Origin: an uncultured Oscillospiraceae bacterium
GTDB lineage: Bacteria; Bacillota; Clostridia; Oscillospirales; Ruminococcaceae
DNA length: 39,380 nt
Assembly: GCA_949285935.1 (NCBI GenBank)
Contig: CASEAH010000059.1
Location: 1-39,380 of the forward strand
Direction of reading: 5' to 3'
Both the position numbers and the translations under genes were made by a program. How positions within the stretch are numbered: the stretch's first letter is position 1; each line of letters starts with the position of its first letter. The notes beneath the pieces are model-generated. The model saw nothing but the letters and a program-made list of their open reading frames with translations. It searched no databases and was not told the origin of the DNA. Shown in pieces: positions 22,988 to 32,479 of this stretch.

Positions 22988-23980
22988 GGGCGTGTTATAC
23001 CCTTTGGCACAACGTGAACCTCCAGCTTGGCCGGATGGGAATAAAAAACTTCAGATTCAGGCGCCGGGGAGAGCGAAAACATACAGAAATCCTGCCCTAT
23101 GGGAAAAGCCTTCCTGGTGCGCAGCCTGCTTAGGGGCTGTGGAGCAGGGAATGCAAGCAGCAAAATTTTGGGGTCTAAGGGCAGGATATCCTTACAGGGC
23201 CACACAAGCCTCCGGTTCAGCCGGGAGTCAGACTCAAAAGCCGGCATGCTTCCGGAATGCAGAGGGGAGCGGCTCCCATTCAAGGAGTGCCGTTACCCAT
23301 ATCCCTCCCAGGAATAAAGCATTACCCCGGGGCCTTTTGTATGATTCGGGTTCAAAGGGCCGGGAGGGTTGTGTTTTTAAGATTTCTCTATCCAAGCAGT
23401 CCGTATGTTTTTGCTTTGGGGCGGCCCATACACGGGGCAGCCCCGTGGAGGGGTGAAATCCCCAAAGGCCGAAGGCGGTTTAAATAAAGTGCAGCTTCCC
23501 AGATACCAAGGCAGGGGATGGGATGGAAATATGGCTACATGCTCTGAGTTTTCATAATTCTTAAATTTGTAAACCTGCTCTACCAAGCTTATCGGCAGTA
23601 CTGGGGCCTGCCGCAAGATGAAAATACAATAACGATAGGCAAAAGAATCAGCGACAAACAATAAAATCGGCCTTTCAAAGAAGCAGAGCGGCTTCTTTGG
23701 GGGGCCAATTTTTGCGCATTCTTTTTCGGTGAGGCTGCTTTACAGCAGTTCCTTCCTCCTGGGGAAAATTTGTAAAGAAAGTAATGTCTGAAAAAGCGTA
23801 TGCAGCCCGATTCCACTGCCCAGGCATGGAAAATACAGTCAGTCCTGTGAAGGATGTTTTCCGGCCTGATCCACACCTTTTAAGGGCATTTTAACGGTGG
23901 GCACATATTTTTCTTGCGCCGGCGCATACTAAGGCCATTCCAGTCAATGGAAAATACACCCTGTTGGGAGTGGAAAACCT
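22988..23980. other. 993-bp gene-free gap
   Basis: Open frames here (for example 23099-23317 plus and 23377-23661 minus) lack ribosome sites and family resemblance. I see no tRNA, tmRNA or RNase P signature. A direct repeat ATGGAAAATACA recurs at about 23825 and 23948, about 120 bp apart, the second just before the lipoprotein gene. The 12-mer CAGGGAATGCAA near 23144 recurs in the other large gap near 37252. Confidence 0.4.
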
Positions 23981-24502
23981 ATGAAAAAAGCCATCTCTGT
24001 TTTATCCGCGGCGCTGGCGCTTCTGCTTTTGACCGTGGCCTGCAATCCCAGCGATGCCATGTCTTCTTCCGGAACTACCGCATCCGGAAGCTCTGCATCC
24101 GGAAGCTCTTCTTCCACGGTGCCCGGCGAGTCGCAGACCGGTTACCGGGACGGCACTTACCGGGGCTCGTATGTGGAGGGCGGCGTCAATCAGGTAGGTG
24201 TACAGTTCACCCTGGAGGATAACATTATCCGGGATATTTCCTACCGCAGCCTGATGTACAAAGGAGTGGACTACCTGGCCGAGGATGCCGATGAAGCCAC
24301 CAAACAGGTTGCCGGCCAGTACCAGCAGCTGATTGATTACTACATCGGCAAGGACATCCGGGAGGGCGTGGACCTGATGTATACCCCTGAGGAGATTGCC
24401 TCCGATGTGGATGCCTTCACTTCCGCCACCCTGCGAAGCGGCAAGGTGATCTCGGCCATCAACGATGCTCTGAACCGGGATGCCTACGCCCTGGCAGAAT
24501 AA
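23981..24502 (+). CDS. FMN-binding-domain lipoprotein (probable ApbE-flavinylated extracytoplasmic redox protein)
   Basis: A 173-residue lipoprotein: signal peptide with lipobox LTVAC (Cys21), a Ser/Gly-rich tether to about residue 50, then an FMN-binding domain (YRDGTYRGSYVEGGVNQVGV, LEDNIIRDISY). The motif DAFTSAT (144-150) fits the flavinylation consensus in which the last threonine, here Thr150, receives FMN from ApbE. Such proteins carry electrons at the outer membrane face of Firmicutes. No apbE or partner flavoprotein gene is in the window. The gene stands alone, closed by a terminator, downstream of the hydrogenase operon but about 1 kb away. Confidence 0.85.
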   Translation: MKKAISVLSAALALLLLTVACNPSDAMSSSGTTASGSSASGSSSSTVPGESQTGYRDGTYRGSYVEGGVNQVGVQFTLEDNIIRDISYRSLMYKGVDYLAEDADEATKQVAGQYQQLIDYYIGKDIREGVDLMYTPEEIASDVDAFTSATLRSGKVISAINDALNRDAYALAE

Positions 24503-24515
24503 CCGACGCGGCCAA

Positions 24516-24549
24516 AAGCGCCCGCCCGGAAAGGTCCGGACGGGCGCTT
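24516..24549. terminator. Bidirectional terminator between the lipoprotein and histidine-kinase-like genes
   Basis: AAGCGCCCG CCCGGA, loop AAGG, TCCGG A CGGGCGCTT: a 9-bp plus 5-bp stem with one mismatch, flanked by AAAA and TT. It lies between two convergent stop codons 59 bp apart. Confidence 0.75.
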
Positions 24550-24561
24550 GCCCAAAAACAG

Positions 24562-25701
24562 TCACTGCCCGGGAGGGGAGATCACATCGGACAGGACCCA
24601 GTATACCGGGGAAAAACGGTCTGTGAGATAAGCGGCAGAGCCGCATTCCAGGGGCAGGCGCTCATCGGGAACGTCCTGCGCCAACGGCAGGGTGAAAACA
24701 ACGGAAGTGCCTTCTCCTTCCCGGGAATCCACTGCCAGGGTGCCCCCCGCCTCATGAATGATCTGCTTGGCTACCGTAAGGCCCAGGCCCAGAGCGGGTG
24801 GATCGCCTCCTGCGCCGGCAAGGGAAAAGAAAGGCTGAAAAATCCGCTCCGCATCCCCGGAGGCCACCCCCCGGCCGGAATCGGACACTCCGATCATCAC
24901 CCGGTTTCCCTGATGGCGGCCGGTGACGGTTACGGTGCTTCCCGGGCCTCCGGCACGGCAGGCGTTGGAGATCAGGTGCAGCAGCGCCACAGCCACATCA
25001 TCAAAGCGGCAGCGCACCGGTGCTGCCCCTTGAGGCAGGGAATAAATAAGCGTATACCCGGCGGGCCTCAGGGCGATATCCGCCGCTTCCAGAAGTTCGG
25101 CGGTCCGCTCCCACAGGTCGGCCACACCGGTCTGCTCCTGTCCGGGGGCGGCACACCGCATCCGGATTACCATGTCGTTGACGCTGCGCAGCATCTGATA
25201 GGCGCTTTGGTTGATGGTTTGGAGCGGCTGATCCACAGCGTGGTTGTCCATGGCGTGGAGCCGCCGGAGGATCACAGAAAGGGAAGCAAAAATCTGAGAC
25301 AACGGATAGCGGAAGCTGCCCGAAAGAGCGGCGCTGCTGACCCCTTCCACCGCCTCACGGGGAGTGGAAGGAGGCTCATCCGAAGGGGAGAGTGTGACAA
25401 ACCCGCCTACGGTTTCCTCCCCTTCCTTCAGGGGAGTCACGGACAGGCAGACAGAGGCGGCCCGCAGCGGAGAGGGGAAAAGACGGCAGCCCTCTCCCTT
25501 CTGGAGGCTGCTCAGGCAGGCATCTACATCCTCCTGGGGCACCATCAGCCGGATTCCGTCAGAAAATTCCAGCGTCCGGGACAACTCCTGTGCGTAGCTG
25601 TTGGCGTACAGGATATTCAGTTCCCGGTCGGTGAGCAGCACCGCAAAGGGCGCCGCTGCAAACTGCTCCTCCATCCGGGCAAAAATATCGGGTTGGGCCA
25701 T
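24562..25701 (-). CDS. PAS-domain histidine-kinase-like protein lacking the H-box histidine
   Basis: A 379-residue cytoplasmic protein with no membrane segment. Residues 10-105 form a PAS-like sensor (PFAVLLTDRELNILYAN). The dimerization helix region reads LSGSFRYPLSQIFASL (127-142), matching the H-box pattern S-H-E-x-R-x-P-L except that Gly128 stands where the phosphoacceptor His should be. The ATPase domain is intact: N-box HLISNACRA (242-250), G1 SDSGRG (273-278), G2 ALGLGLTVAKQII (303-315). No response regulator is adjacent. It may be a pseudokinase, a phosphatase or use another residue such as His149. ATG 25701 has AAGGAGGG eight bases upstream; a TTG at 25725 overlaps that site. Confidence 0.82.
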   Translation of the reverse strand: MAQPDIFARMEEQFAAAPFAVLLTDRELNILYANSYAQELSRTLEFSDGIRLMVPQEDVDACLSSLQKGEGCRLFPSPLRAASVCLSVTPLKEGEETVGGFVTLSPSDEPPSTPREAVEGVSSAALSGSFRYPLSQIFASLSVILRRLHAMDNHAVDQPLQTINQSAYQMLRSVNDMVIRMRCAAPGQEQTGVADLWERTAELLEAADIALRPAGYTLIYSLPQGAAPVRCRFDDVAVALLHLISNACRAGGPGSTVTVTGRHQGNRVMIGVSDSGRGVASGDAERIFQPFFSLAGAGGDPPALGLGLTVAKQIIHEAGGTLAVDSREGEGTSVVFTLPLAQDVPDERLPLECGSAAYLTDRFSPVYWVLSDVISPPGQ

Positions 25702-25753
25702 GGCTCCATCCCTCCTTGGTGGCAACTGTGATGGGTAAAAGAAACGCGAAAAA

Positions 25754-25770
25754 TGACGAATTTTGACGAA
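25754..25770. promoter_or_regulatory. Direct repeat TGACGAA x2, 10 bp apart, in the kinase-like gene leader
   Basis: TGACGAA at 25754-25760 and again at 25764-25770, one helical turn apart, between the -10 box at 25786-25791 and the start codon on the minus strand. The arrangement suits a dimeric regulator such as a response regulator. Confidence 0.35.
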
Positions 25771-25785
25771 TCGTTATTATTTGCT

Positions 25786-25814
25786 ATTATAGGATAAAAC
25801 TTTGCGGTTGTCAT
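25786..25814 (-). promoter_or_regulatory. Promoter of the histidine-kinase-like gene
   Basis: Minus-strand -35 ATGACA (25809-25814), 17-bp spacer, -10 TATAAT (25786-25791). Confidence 0.75.
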
Positions 25815-26023
25815 TATTTTTTCCGGTTTTTGTCCCCGGATGCCGCAAAAGTCTCCTGTTAGTATGCGCCGGGGAAAGAAAAACTCCCGTGATTCCCTGT
25901 GGGGAAGGAATGGCAAAGGGGGGAGAGAGTGGAAAATGGCCAAGGATCCGGGAGAAAAGCGGATCGTTTTTAACGCATAATCCAAATTTTTCCGAAATTT
26001 ATTGTGAAATAAATGTCAAGCCC

Positions 26024-26052
26024 TTGTGGTTTCCTCGTCTTTCGGTTACAAT
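26024..26052 (+). promoter_or_regulatory. Promoter of gapA
   Basis: -35 TTGTGG (26024-26029), 17-bp spacer, -10 TACAAT (26047-26052), about 50 bp before the gene. Confidence 0.78.
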
Positions 26053-26078
26053 AAAACCATACCGAAGCATCACCATAA

Positions 26079-27122
<1,044 letters not shown>

Positions 27123-27141
27123 TCCGGCTTCCTCCGGCTTC

Positions 27142-27176
27142 GGGCGCTCCTGCGGGGGCGCCCTTTTGTATTGTTT
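27142..27176 (+). terminator. Intrinsic terminator of gapA
   Basis: GGGCGCTCC, loop TGC, GGGGGCGCCC followed by TTTTGTATTGTTTT. The remaining gap to 27547 holds no gene; it ends with the promoter of the next gene. Confidence 0.8.
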
Positions 27177-27491
27177 TGCATCTGGCCGCGGACCCGGAAA
27201 TTTTGTGTTCTGCCTTTGCATAGGATTTTTCTGAGGCCGCCCCGGCGCTTTGATCGGGAAAATAATGCCCTGTATCCGCGGGGAGGAGCGGATCGCCATC
27301 CAAGAAATGGTTTCAGACACCCGCTCCTGACCAAGGCCGAAGAGACAGATGCTGCGTGACGTAAGAGCAGCCCTTTCTCATACGGGGGAAAGGGAGGACC
27401 GCCTTCAGGCTGCCGGAGAAGTTTTTTCTTGAAAGGGCCGTCCGGCCCGGAAAAGAGAAAGGAGCCCGGGCTTTTCTTTTGGGGGCGAATC

Positions 27492-27500
27492 TGCTATAAT
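27492..27500 (+). promoter_or_regulatory. Extended -10 promoter element of ymdB
   Basis: TGCTATAAT (27492-27500) is an extended -10 with perfect TATAAT, 48 bp before the start. The -35 position is T-rich but poor. Confidence 0.6.
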
Positions 27501-27547
27501 GACCCCGGGCGTCCCCCGAGGGAAAACGCCTGAAAGGGGAGTCTGCC

Positions 27548-28318
27548 ATGCGTATTGTCATGATCGGGGATGTAGTGGGACAGAACGGCTGCGCCTTTGT
27601 GCGGGAACGGATGTCCGCTCTGCGCCGGGAGTATGCCCCGGATCTTATCATAGCCAACGGCGAAAATTCCGCCGAGGGAAACGGGATCCTGCCCAGCAGT
27701 GCCAACCACCTGCTGGACAGCGGTGTGGATTTCATCACGTTGGGCAATCACGCCCTGCGCCGCCGGGAGATCTACCCTTTTCTGGAAGAAAGCGGACAGA
27801 TCATCCGTCCGGCCAATTTCCATCCCGAAGCCCCCGGACAAGGGATCGGCTGGTATGACCGGCCGGGCTGCCCCCGGGTCGCGGTGATCAACCTCACCGG
27901 CACCTGCTATATGGAAAGCTACGAGAATCCCTTTGACTGTGTGGACCGGCTGCTGGCCCGGGCTGACGCCCCCATCGTGCTGGTGGATTTTCATGCCGAA
28001 GCCACGTCGGAAAAGCTGTCCATGGGCTTTTACCTGGACGGAAGGGTTTCGGCGGTGGTGGGCACCCATACCCACATCCAAACGGCAGATGAGCGGATTC
28101 TGCCCCAGGGCACCGGCTACATCACGGATCTGGGGATGTGCGGCAGCTTCAATTCGGTGCTGGGAGTCAAGCCGGAGCTGGCACTGCGCCGGTTCCGCAC
28201 CAATCTTCCCACCCGGTTTGAGACGGATAAGGGCTTTTGCCGCCTCAGCGGTGTGTGCCTGGAAATTGATGACAAAACCGGCAAAACATCCAAAATTTGC
28301 AGAATAAACATGGAATAA
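27548..28318 (+). CDS. ymdB: YmdB-family metallophosphoesterase (2',3'-cyclic nucleotide phosphodiesterase)
   Basis: A 256-residue metal-dependent phosphodiesterase. The di-metal motifs are present: IGDVVG (6-11), NGEN (36-39), GNHA (around 66), VDFHAEATSEK and GTHTHIQTAD. In Bacillus, YmdB affects biofilm and sporulation gene expression through cyclic-nucleotide hydrolysis. The usual GNHTWDKKE segment reads GNHALRRRE here, a change next to but not in the metal ligands. ATG 27548 has AAAGGGG upstream. It precedes spoVS, a conserved Firmicutes neighbourhood, though spoVS has a separate promoter. Confidence 0.92.
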   Translation: MRIVMIGDVVGQNGCAFVRERMSALRREYAPDLIIANGENSAEGNGILPSSANHLLDSGVDFITLGNHALRRREIYPFLEESGQIIRPANFHPEAPGQGIGWYDRPGCPRVAVINLTGTCYMESYENPFDCVDRLLARADAPIVLVDFHAEATSEKLSMGFYLDGRVSAVVGTHTHIQTADERILPQGTGYITDLGMCGSFNSVLGVKPELALRRFRTNLPTRFETDKGFCRLSGVCLEIDDKTGKTSKICRINME

Positions 28319-28342
28319 AATAACAATCTTCCACTAAAAACC

Positions 28343-28371
28343 TTGCGGAAAGTGCCAAAATCAAGTATATT
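28343..28371 (+). promoter_or_regulatory. Promoter of spoVS
   Basis: -35 TTGCGG (28343-28348), 17-bp spacer, -10 TATATT (28366-28371), 40 bp before the gene. It reads as sigma-A type; a sigma-H overlap cannot be excluded. Confidence 0.72.
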
Positions 28372-28410
28372 GAGAGTAGGAAACCGATTGGTTTGGAGGA
28401 GGATTGTCAA

Positions 28411-28671
28411 ATGGAAATACTGAGAGTCTCCGCAAAATCTGTTCCCAACTCCGTGGCAGGCGCCATTGCGGGCGTCATTCGTGAAAAAGGCGCGGTGGAG
28501 GTCCAGGCAGTGGGCGCCGGCGCCGCCAACCAGGCGGTGAAGGCTGTGGCCATTGCCCGGGGATACCTTGCTCCCGCAGGTGTGGACCTGGTGTGTATCC
28601 CGGCCTTTGCCAACATCACCATTGATGAAGAGGAGCGAACGGCCATCAAGCTGATCGTGGAGCCCCGGTAA
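28411..28671 (+). CDS. spoVS: Stage V sporulation protein S
   Basis: An 86-residue Alba-like protein, MEILRVSAKSVPNSVAGAIA at the start and IDEEERTAIKLIVEPR at the end, nearly invariant across spore formers. In Bacillus it is needed for coat assembly and affects septation; it also occurs in some non-spore-formers. ATG 28411 is set by GGAGGAGG eight bases upstream; an in-frame TTG at 28393 overlaps that site. It supports a spore-forming Clostridia host and is followed by a strong terminator. Confidence 0.95.
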   Translation: MEILRVSAKSVPNSVAGAIAGVIREKGAVEVQAVGAGAANQAVKAVAIARGYLAPAGVDLVCIPAFANITIDEEERTAIKLIVEPR

Positions 28672-28688
28672 AAGCGCCGGCGGCCTGC

Positions 28689-28731
28689 GGGCGGGACTCT
28701 CTGTGTCAGGAGAGCCCCGCCCCTTCTTTTT
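28689..28731 (+). terminator. Intrinsic terminator of spoVS
   Basis: GGGCGGG-A-CTCTC, loop, GAGAG-C-CCCGCCC followed by CTTCTTTTT; one A-C mismatch in an otherwise perfect stem. Confidence 0.82.
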
Positions 28732-28760
28732 GCCCGGGGCGGCGGACAGGAGGACCCACC

Positions 28761-30278
28761 ATGAAAAAAATGCTTGCCCTTTCCCTGGCCGCGGGCCTTG
28801 TCCTTTCTTTGATTTCGCTGGCCGGCTGTGGCGCCTCGTCTTCACAGGAGGAGGAATCGGCAGCCATCCTTGCCCAGCAGCAGGATGTGGCGCCGGCTCC
28901 GGTGACAGAGGTGCGGATCCCCTATCAGGCGGATGATACCCTCAATCCCTATACCTGCCGCACCTTACAGAATTATTATGCCGCGGGGCTGCTGTATGAC
29001 ACCCTGGTGGCTCTGGATGAAAACTACCAGCCCCAGAACCGTCTGGCCCAGGAGATCTCCCTTCAGGACGGCACCCGGGTAGAGATCCACCTGCGGGGAA
29101 ACGCTGAGTTCTGGGACGGCTCTTTGGTGACAGCACAGGATGTGGCCGCGTCCCTGGAACTGGCCCGGGCGACCCCTCGCTTTGCTCCGGGTCTTGCGGG
29201 AGTCTCTTCGGTGGAGACCCCCACGGACGCCACGGTCATTATCACCCTTTCCGCCCCTGACGTCTTTTTTACCCGCAGCCTTTGCTTTCCCATTGTCAAG
29301 GCAGGAACCGGTGAGGCTGCCCAGCCGGTTGGAAGCGGAAGATACCTTCCCGGGGATGGCGACCCCGCCCTTTTCACAGCCAATCCCCGGTACCATACCC
29401 CGGTTCAAAACGTCAAAACCGTCCGTCTGGTGGCAGGTTCCACCCTGGAGGAACAGAGCTACAGTCTGCTGGAGGGAGAGCTGGATCTGATGTATTCCGA
29501 CCTCCAGGGGGACCTGAACCTGGGACTGGGGATGGGCTACCGCCAGGTGGATATGAATAACCTGGTCTACCTGGGGGTAAACAGCGGCCGCTGGGGGCTG
29601 GACCAGGAGCTGCGGGGCATTCTCAGCGGGCTGATCAACCGGGATGACATCCTCCGCAAGGCCTATCTGGGCTTTGGGTCGGCCAGCACCTCCCTCATCA
29701 ATCCGGCTTTTGCCAGCGTCTCTCTGGACTCCGCCCAGCTGGATATCTCTCTGGAGCGGATCAACGCCCGGCTGGATGAACTGGGTTATGCCCAAAGGGA
29801 TGAGGCAGGCTACCGGCTTTCGGGAGGGAGGAGAATGAGCCTGACCCTGCTGGTGAATGAAGAAAACGCTGCCCGGGAAAGCGCTGCCCAGCTGATTGCC
29901 GATTCCTGCGCCCTGGCGGGGATCCAGGTAACGGTGTCCCGGGTCCCGTGGGATACCTATGCGGCCGCTGTTGCCGCCGGGGATTATGATCTGTACATAG
30001 GCGAGGTAAAAATTCCATACAATATGGATATCTCCGGTTTGATTTCCCCCAACCAGACCTTTGGTACGGGAATACCCTACGATCCCGAAACGGAAGCCGC
30101 CTATGCCCAGGCCAAAGCGGGAGAAATCACGCCCGAAGAGCTGGACCGGGTGCTGCAGGAGAAACTTCCGGTGATACCTCTGCTTTACCGCCGGGGGATT
30201 CTCTGCGTGGCCCGAGATTTTTCTGTAAATATGGTTGCAACCGGGCAGGATATTTTCTATAATATAGTGGACTGGTAA
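28761..30278 (+). CDS. Extracellular solute-binding lipoprotein, family 5 (oligopeptide/nickel type)
   Basis: A 505-residue lipoprotein: signal peptide with lipobox SLAGC (Cys23), a Gln/Glu/Ala tether, then a DppA/OppA-like fold (IPYQADDTLNPYTCR, GLLYDTLVALDENYQPQ, VEIHLRGNAEFWDGSLVTAQDVAASLE). These proteins bind peptides, nickel chelates or similar ligands for an ABC importer, but no permease or ATPase gene is next to it, so the partner is elsewhere or the protein is an orphan receptor. The ligand cannot be told. ATG 28761 has CAGGAGG upstream. The fold is somewhat short and divergent in the middle. Confidence 0.88.
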   Translation: MKKMLALSLAAGLVLSLISLAGCGASSSQEEESAAILAQQQDVAPAPVTEVRIPYQADDTLNPYTCRTLQNYYAAGLLYDTLVALDENYQPQNRLAQEISLQDGTRVEIHLRGNAEFWDGSLVTAQDVAASLELARATPRFAPGLAGVSSVETPTDATVIITLSAPDVFFTRSLCFPIVKAGTGEAAQPVGSGRYLPGDGDPALFTANPRYHTPVQNVKTVRLVAGSTLEEQSYSLLEGELDLMYSDLQGDLNLGLGMGYRQVDMNNLVYLGVNSGRWGLDQELRGILSGLINRDDILRKAYLGFGSASTSLINPAFASVSLDSAQLDISLERINARLDELGYAQRDEAGYRLSGGRRMSLTLLVNEENAARESAAQLIADSCALAGIQVTVSRVPWDTYAAAVAAGDYDLYIGEVKIPYNMDISGLISPNQTFGTGIPYDPETEAAYAQAKAGEITPEELDRVLQEKLPVIPLLYRRGILCVARDFSVNMVATGQDIFYNIVDW

Positions 30279-30353
30279 TAGCTGTTTCATCGGCTTGGGG
30301 CGGGCATTTGGTTGCCTGGCCCCCATCCCCGCCCAAAAGGAGGATACTGACAA

Positions 30354-30704
30354 ATGATAGGCTTTGAAAATACGCTGGGCTCCGTGGAGATCTCCCAGGA
30401 ATATTTTGCCAATCTCATCGGCCATGCCGCGTCGGAGTGCTTCGGCGTATCGGGCATGGTGGGTTCTGCCTACCAGGGGCTCAAATCCCGGCTGGCCAAC
30501 AAGGAAGCGCCGGACAAGGGCGTCCGGGTGCGCACCGAGGACGGTAAGCTGGTGGTGGACATTCACATTGCCGTCACCTACGGCGTCAATATTTCCGCCA
30601 TCGTCAAAAGCATCGTCCACAAGGTCCGCTACACCGTGGAGGAGGCTACCGGCTTTGCCGTGGCCAAGGTCAATGTGTATGTGGATTCCATGAACGCCCA
30701 GTAA
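30354..30704 (+). CDS. yloU: Asp23/Gls24-family protein YloU
   Basis: A 116-residue Asp23-like protein: MIGFENTLGSVEISQEYFANL at the start and GVNISAIVKSIVHKVRYTVEEATG near the end. It is a cytoplasmic membrane-envelope-stress-associated protein whose exact role is not settled. ATG 30354 follows AAAAGGAGG. Its pairing with the downstream yloV/fakA gene is a conserved Firmicutes arrangement. A GC-rich hairpin (CGGCCGGG/CCCGGCCG, 30714-30734) in the 99-bp gap could attenuate transcription between the two. Confidence 0.92.
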   Translation: MIGFENTLGSVEISQEYFANLIGHAASECFGVSGMVGSAYQGLKSRLANKEAPDKGVRVRTEDGKLVVDIHIAVTYGVNISAIVKSIVHKVRYTVEEATGFAVAKVNVYVDSMNAQ

Positions 30705-30803
30705 AAGGCGTCCCGGCCGGGTTTCCCCCGGCCGCCGATTTTGAGATGGAGAGAGCGCCCCGGCCCCTCAGGCGGGTTCTTCTCCGAAAGGAGCGTAAAA
30801 TCA

Positions 30804-32453
30804 GTGTTAACCGGCAAGATGCTGCGGGACGCCATGATCTCCGCGGCCAACAATATCGCCAACCAGCGCCAGAGGGTGGACTCCCTCAATGTGTTCCCCG
30901 TCCCGGACGGGGATACCGGCACCAACATGAGCATGACCATGAGCGCGGCCCGGGCTGAGCTGCAGACCCTCCCTGACGACGTGGGGGTCTATCAGGTAGC
31001 CCATACCGCCTCTTCCGCCCTGCTGCGGGGCGCCCGGGGCAATTCCGGCGTCATTACCTCCCTGCTGTTCCGGGGCTTTTCCAAAGGCCTCAAGGACAAG
31101 GAAACCGCCGATGCCCGGGATTTGGTCAAGGCGCTTTCCATTGGCGTGGAATCGGCCTACAAGGCGGTTATGAAGCCCACCGAGGGCACCATGCTGACGG
31201 TGGCCCGCCTTTCGGCAGAGAAAGCCGCAGAGGTCATCACCGACGAAATGCCCCTGCCCCAGCTGTGGGACATGGTGCTGGACAGCGCCCGGGAAGCCCT
31301 GGCGCAAACTCCCGAGATGCTCCCTGTCCTGAAAAAGGCCGGTGTGGTGGACGCGGGCGGTCAGGGCCTGGTCTGCATTTACGAGGGAATGAAAGCTGTT
31401 TTTGACGGCGGTGAGGTGATTCCCGCTCAGGATGCGGCCCAGGAAGAGGGAGACAGCATCCACCCCGACAGCAATGCCGCGGGAGAATACGAGGCTGACA
31501 TTACCTTTACCTACTGCACCGAATTCATTGTGATCAAGGACCGGAAGGACCGGGATGCCCTGAAGCTCCGGGCCTACCTGGAATCCATCGGCGACAGTGC
31601 CGTGGTGGTGGATGATGAAGACATCATCAAGTGCCATGTCCATACCGAAAACCCCGGCGACGCCCTCCAGGAGGCGCTGAAATTTGGTATGCTCACCAAG
31701 ATGAAGATCGAGAACATGCGCCTGCAGCATGAGGAGCAGAAGAAGCGCACCCAGGCAGTGGCTGCCAAAAAGGTCCCGGTGGACCCCAACATCCCCAACG
31801 GCTTTGTGGCCGTGGCGGCGGGCGATGGGGTGCGGCAGCTGTTTACAGACCTGGGCGTGGGTCAGGTGGTAAGCGGCGGACAGACCATGAACCCCTCCAC
31901 CGAAGACATCCTTCGGGCGGTGGAAGCTACCCCTTCCCACACCGTTTTTGTACTGCCCAACAACAAGAACATCATCATGGCCGCCGAGCAGGCCGCCAAG
32001 CTGTGCAAGACCCGGGAAGTGCGGGTCATTCCCACCCGTACCATTCCCCAGGGCCTGGGCGCCATGCTGGCCTTTGATGAAGGCGCCGATGCCTCTGAAA
32101 ACGCCATCCGGATGCTGAAAGCTGCCGAGCGGGTGGGTACCGGCCAGATTACCTTTGCCGCCCGGGACAGCGAGTATGACGGCCACAAGATCAAGGAAGG
32201 AGAACTGCTCGCCCTGGAAAACGGAAAAGTTTCCTTTACCGAGCGGGATCTGAACCGGGCCGCTGTGCGCCTTACCAAGGCGCTGCTCAATAAGGACAGT
32301 TCCTTTGTGACCCTGCTGTACGGCGAGGATGTTACCGAGGAGCAGGCCGCCGAGCTGGAGGCAGCGGTACGGGAAAAGCTGCCCAAGAACATGGATCTGG
32401 CTCTTATCAACGGCGGTCAGCCGGTCTACTATTTGATTATTTCGGTGGAATAA
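30804..32453 (+). CDS. fakA: Fatty acid kinase ATP-binding subunit FakA (YloV, DAK2 domain)
   Basis: A 549-residue protein. The N-terminal DhaL/DAK2 domain (1-200) carries VDSLNVFPVPDGDTGTNMS, the Mg-ATP site, and LLRGARGNSGVITSLLFRG. The middle has VDAGGQGLV and the C-terminal half is DegV-like (VAAGDGVRQLF). FakA phosphorylates fatty acids presented by a DegV/FakB protein, feeding exogenous acyl chains into phospholipid synthesis; a DegV gene lies about 800 bp downstream. The start is GTG 30804 with AAAGGAG ten bases upstream, giving the family N-terminus LTGKMLRDAMISAANNI; longer in-frame starts would cover the ribosome site. Confidence 0.93.
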   Translation: MLTGKMLRDAMISAANNIANQRQRVDSLNVFPVPDGDTGTNMSMTMSAARAELQTLPDDVGVYQVAHTASSALLRGARGNSGVITSLLFRGFSKGLKDKETADARDLVKALSIGVESAYKAVMKPTEGTMLTVARLSAEKAAEVITDEMPLPQLWDMVLDSAREALAQTPEMLPVLKKAGVVDAGGQGLVCIYEGMKAVFDGGEVIPAQDAAQEEGDSIHPDSNAAGEYEADITFTYCTEFIVIKDRKDRDALKLRAYLESIGDSAVVVDDEDIIKCHVHTENPGDALQEALKFGMLTKMKIENMRLQHEEQKKRTQAVAAKKVPVDPNIPNGFVAVAAGDGVRQLFTDLGVGQVVSGGQTMNPSTEDILRAVEATPSHTVFVLPNNKNIIMAAEQAAKLCKTREVRVIPTRTIPQGLGAMLAFDEGADASENAIRMLKAAERVGTGQITFAARDSEYDGHKIKEGELLALENGKVSFTERDLNRAAVRLTKALLNKDSSFVTLLYGEDVTEEQAAELEAAVREKLPKNMDLALINGGQPVYYLIISVE

Positions 32454-32479
32454 AGATCGGGTCCTGATTTTTACCGCTT

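Noticed and set aside
18941-23283. Two very long minus-strand open frames (about 714 and 762 codons) opposite the hnd genes
   Set aside because: Both are shadows of hndB, hndC and hndD, with no recognisable protein family and no ribosome site.
22992-23456. A 154-codon plus frame in the gap after hndD
   Set aside because: It begins just after a hairpin without a ribosome site and encodes Arg/Gly/Ser-rich sequence without a family match.
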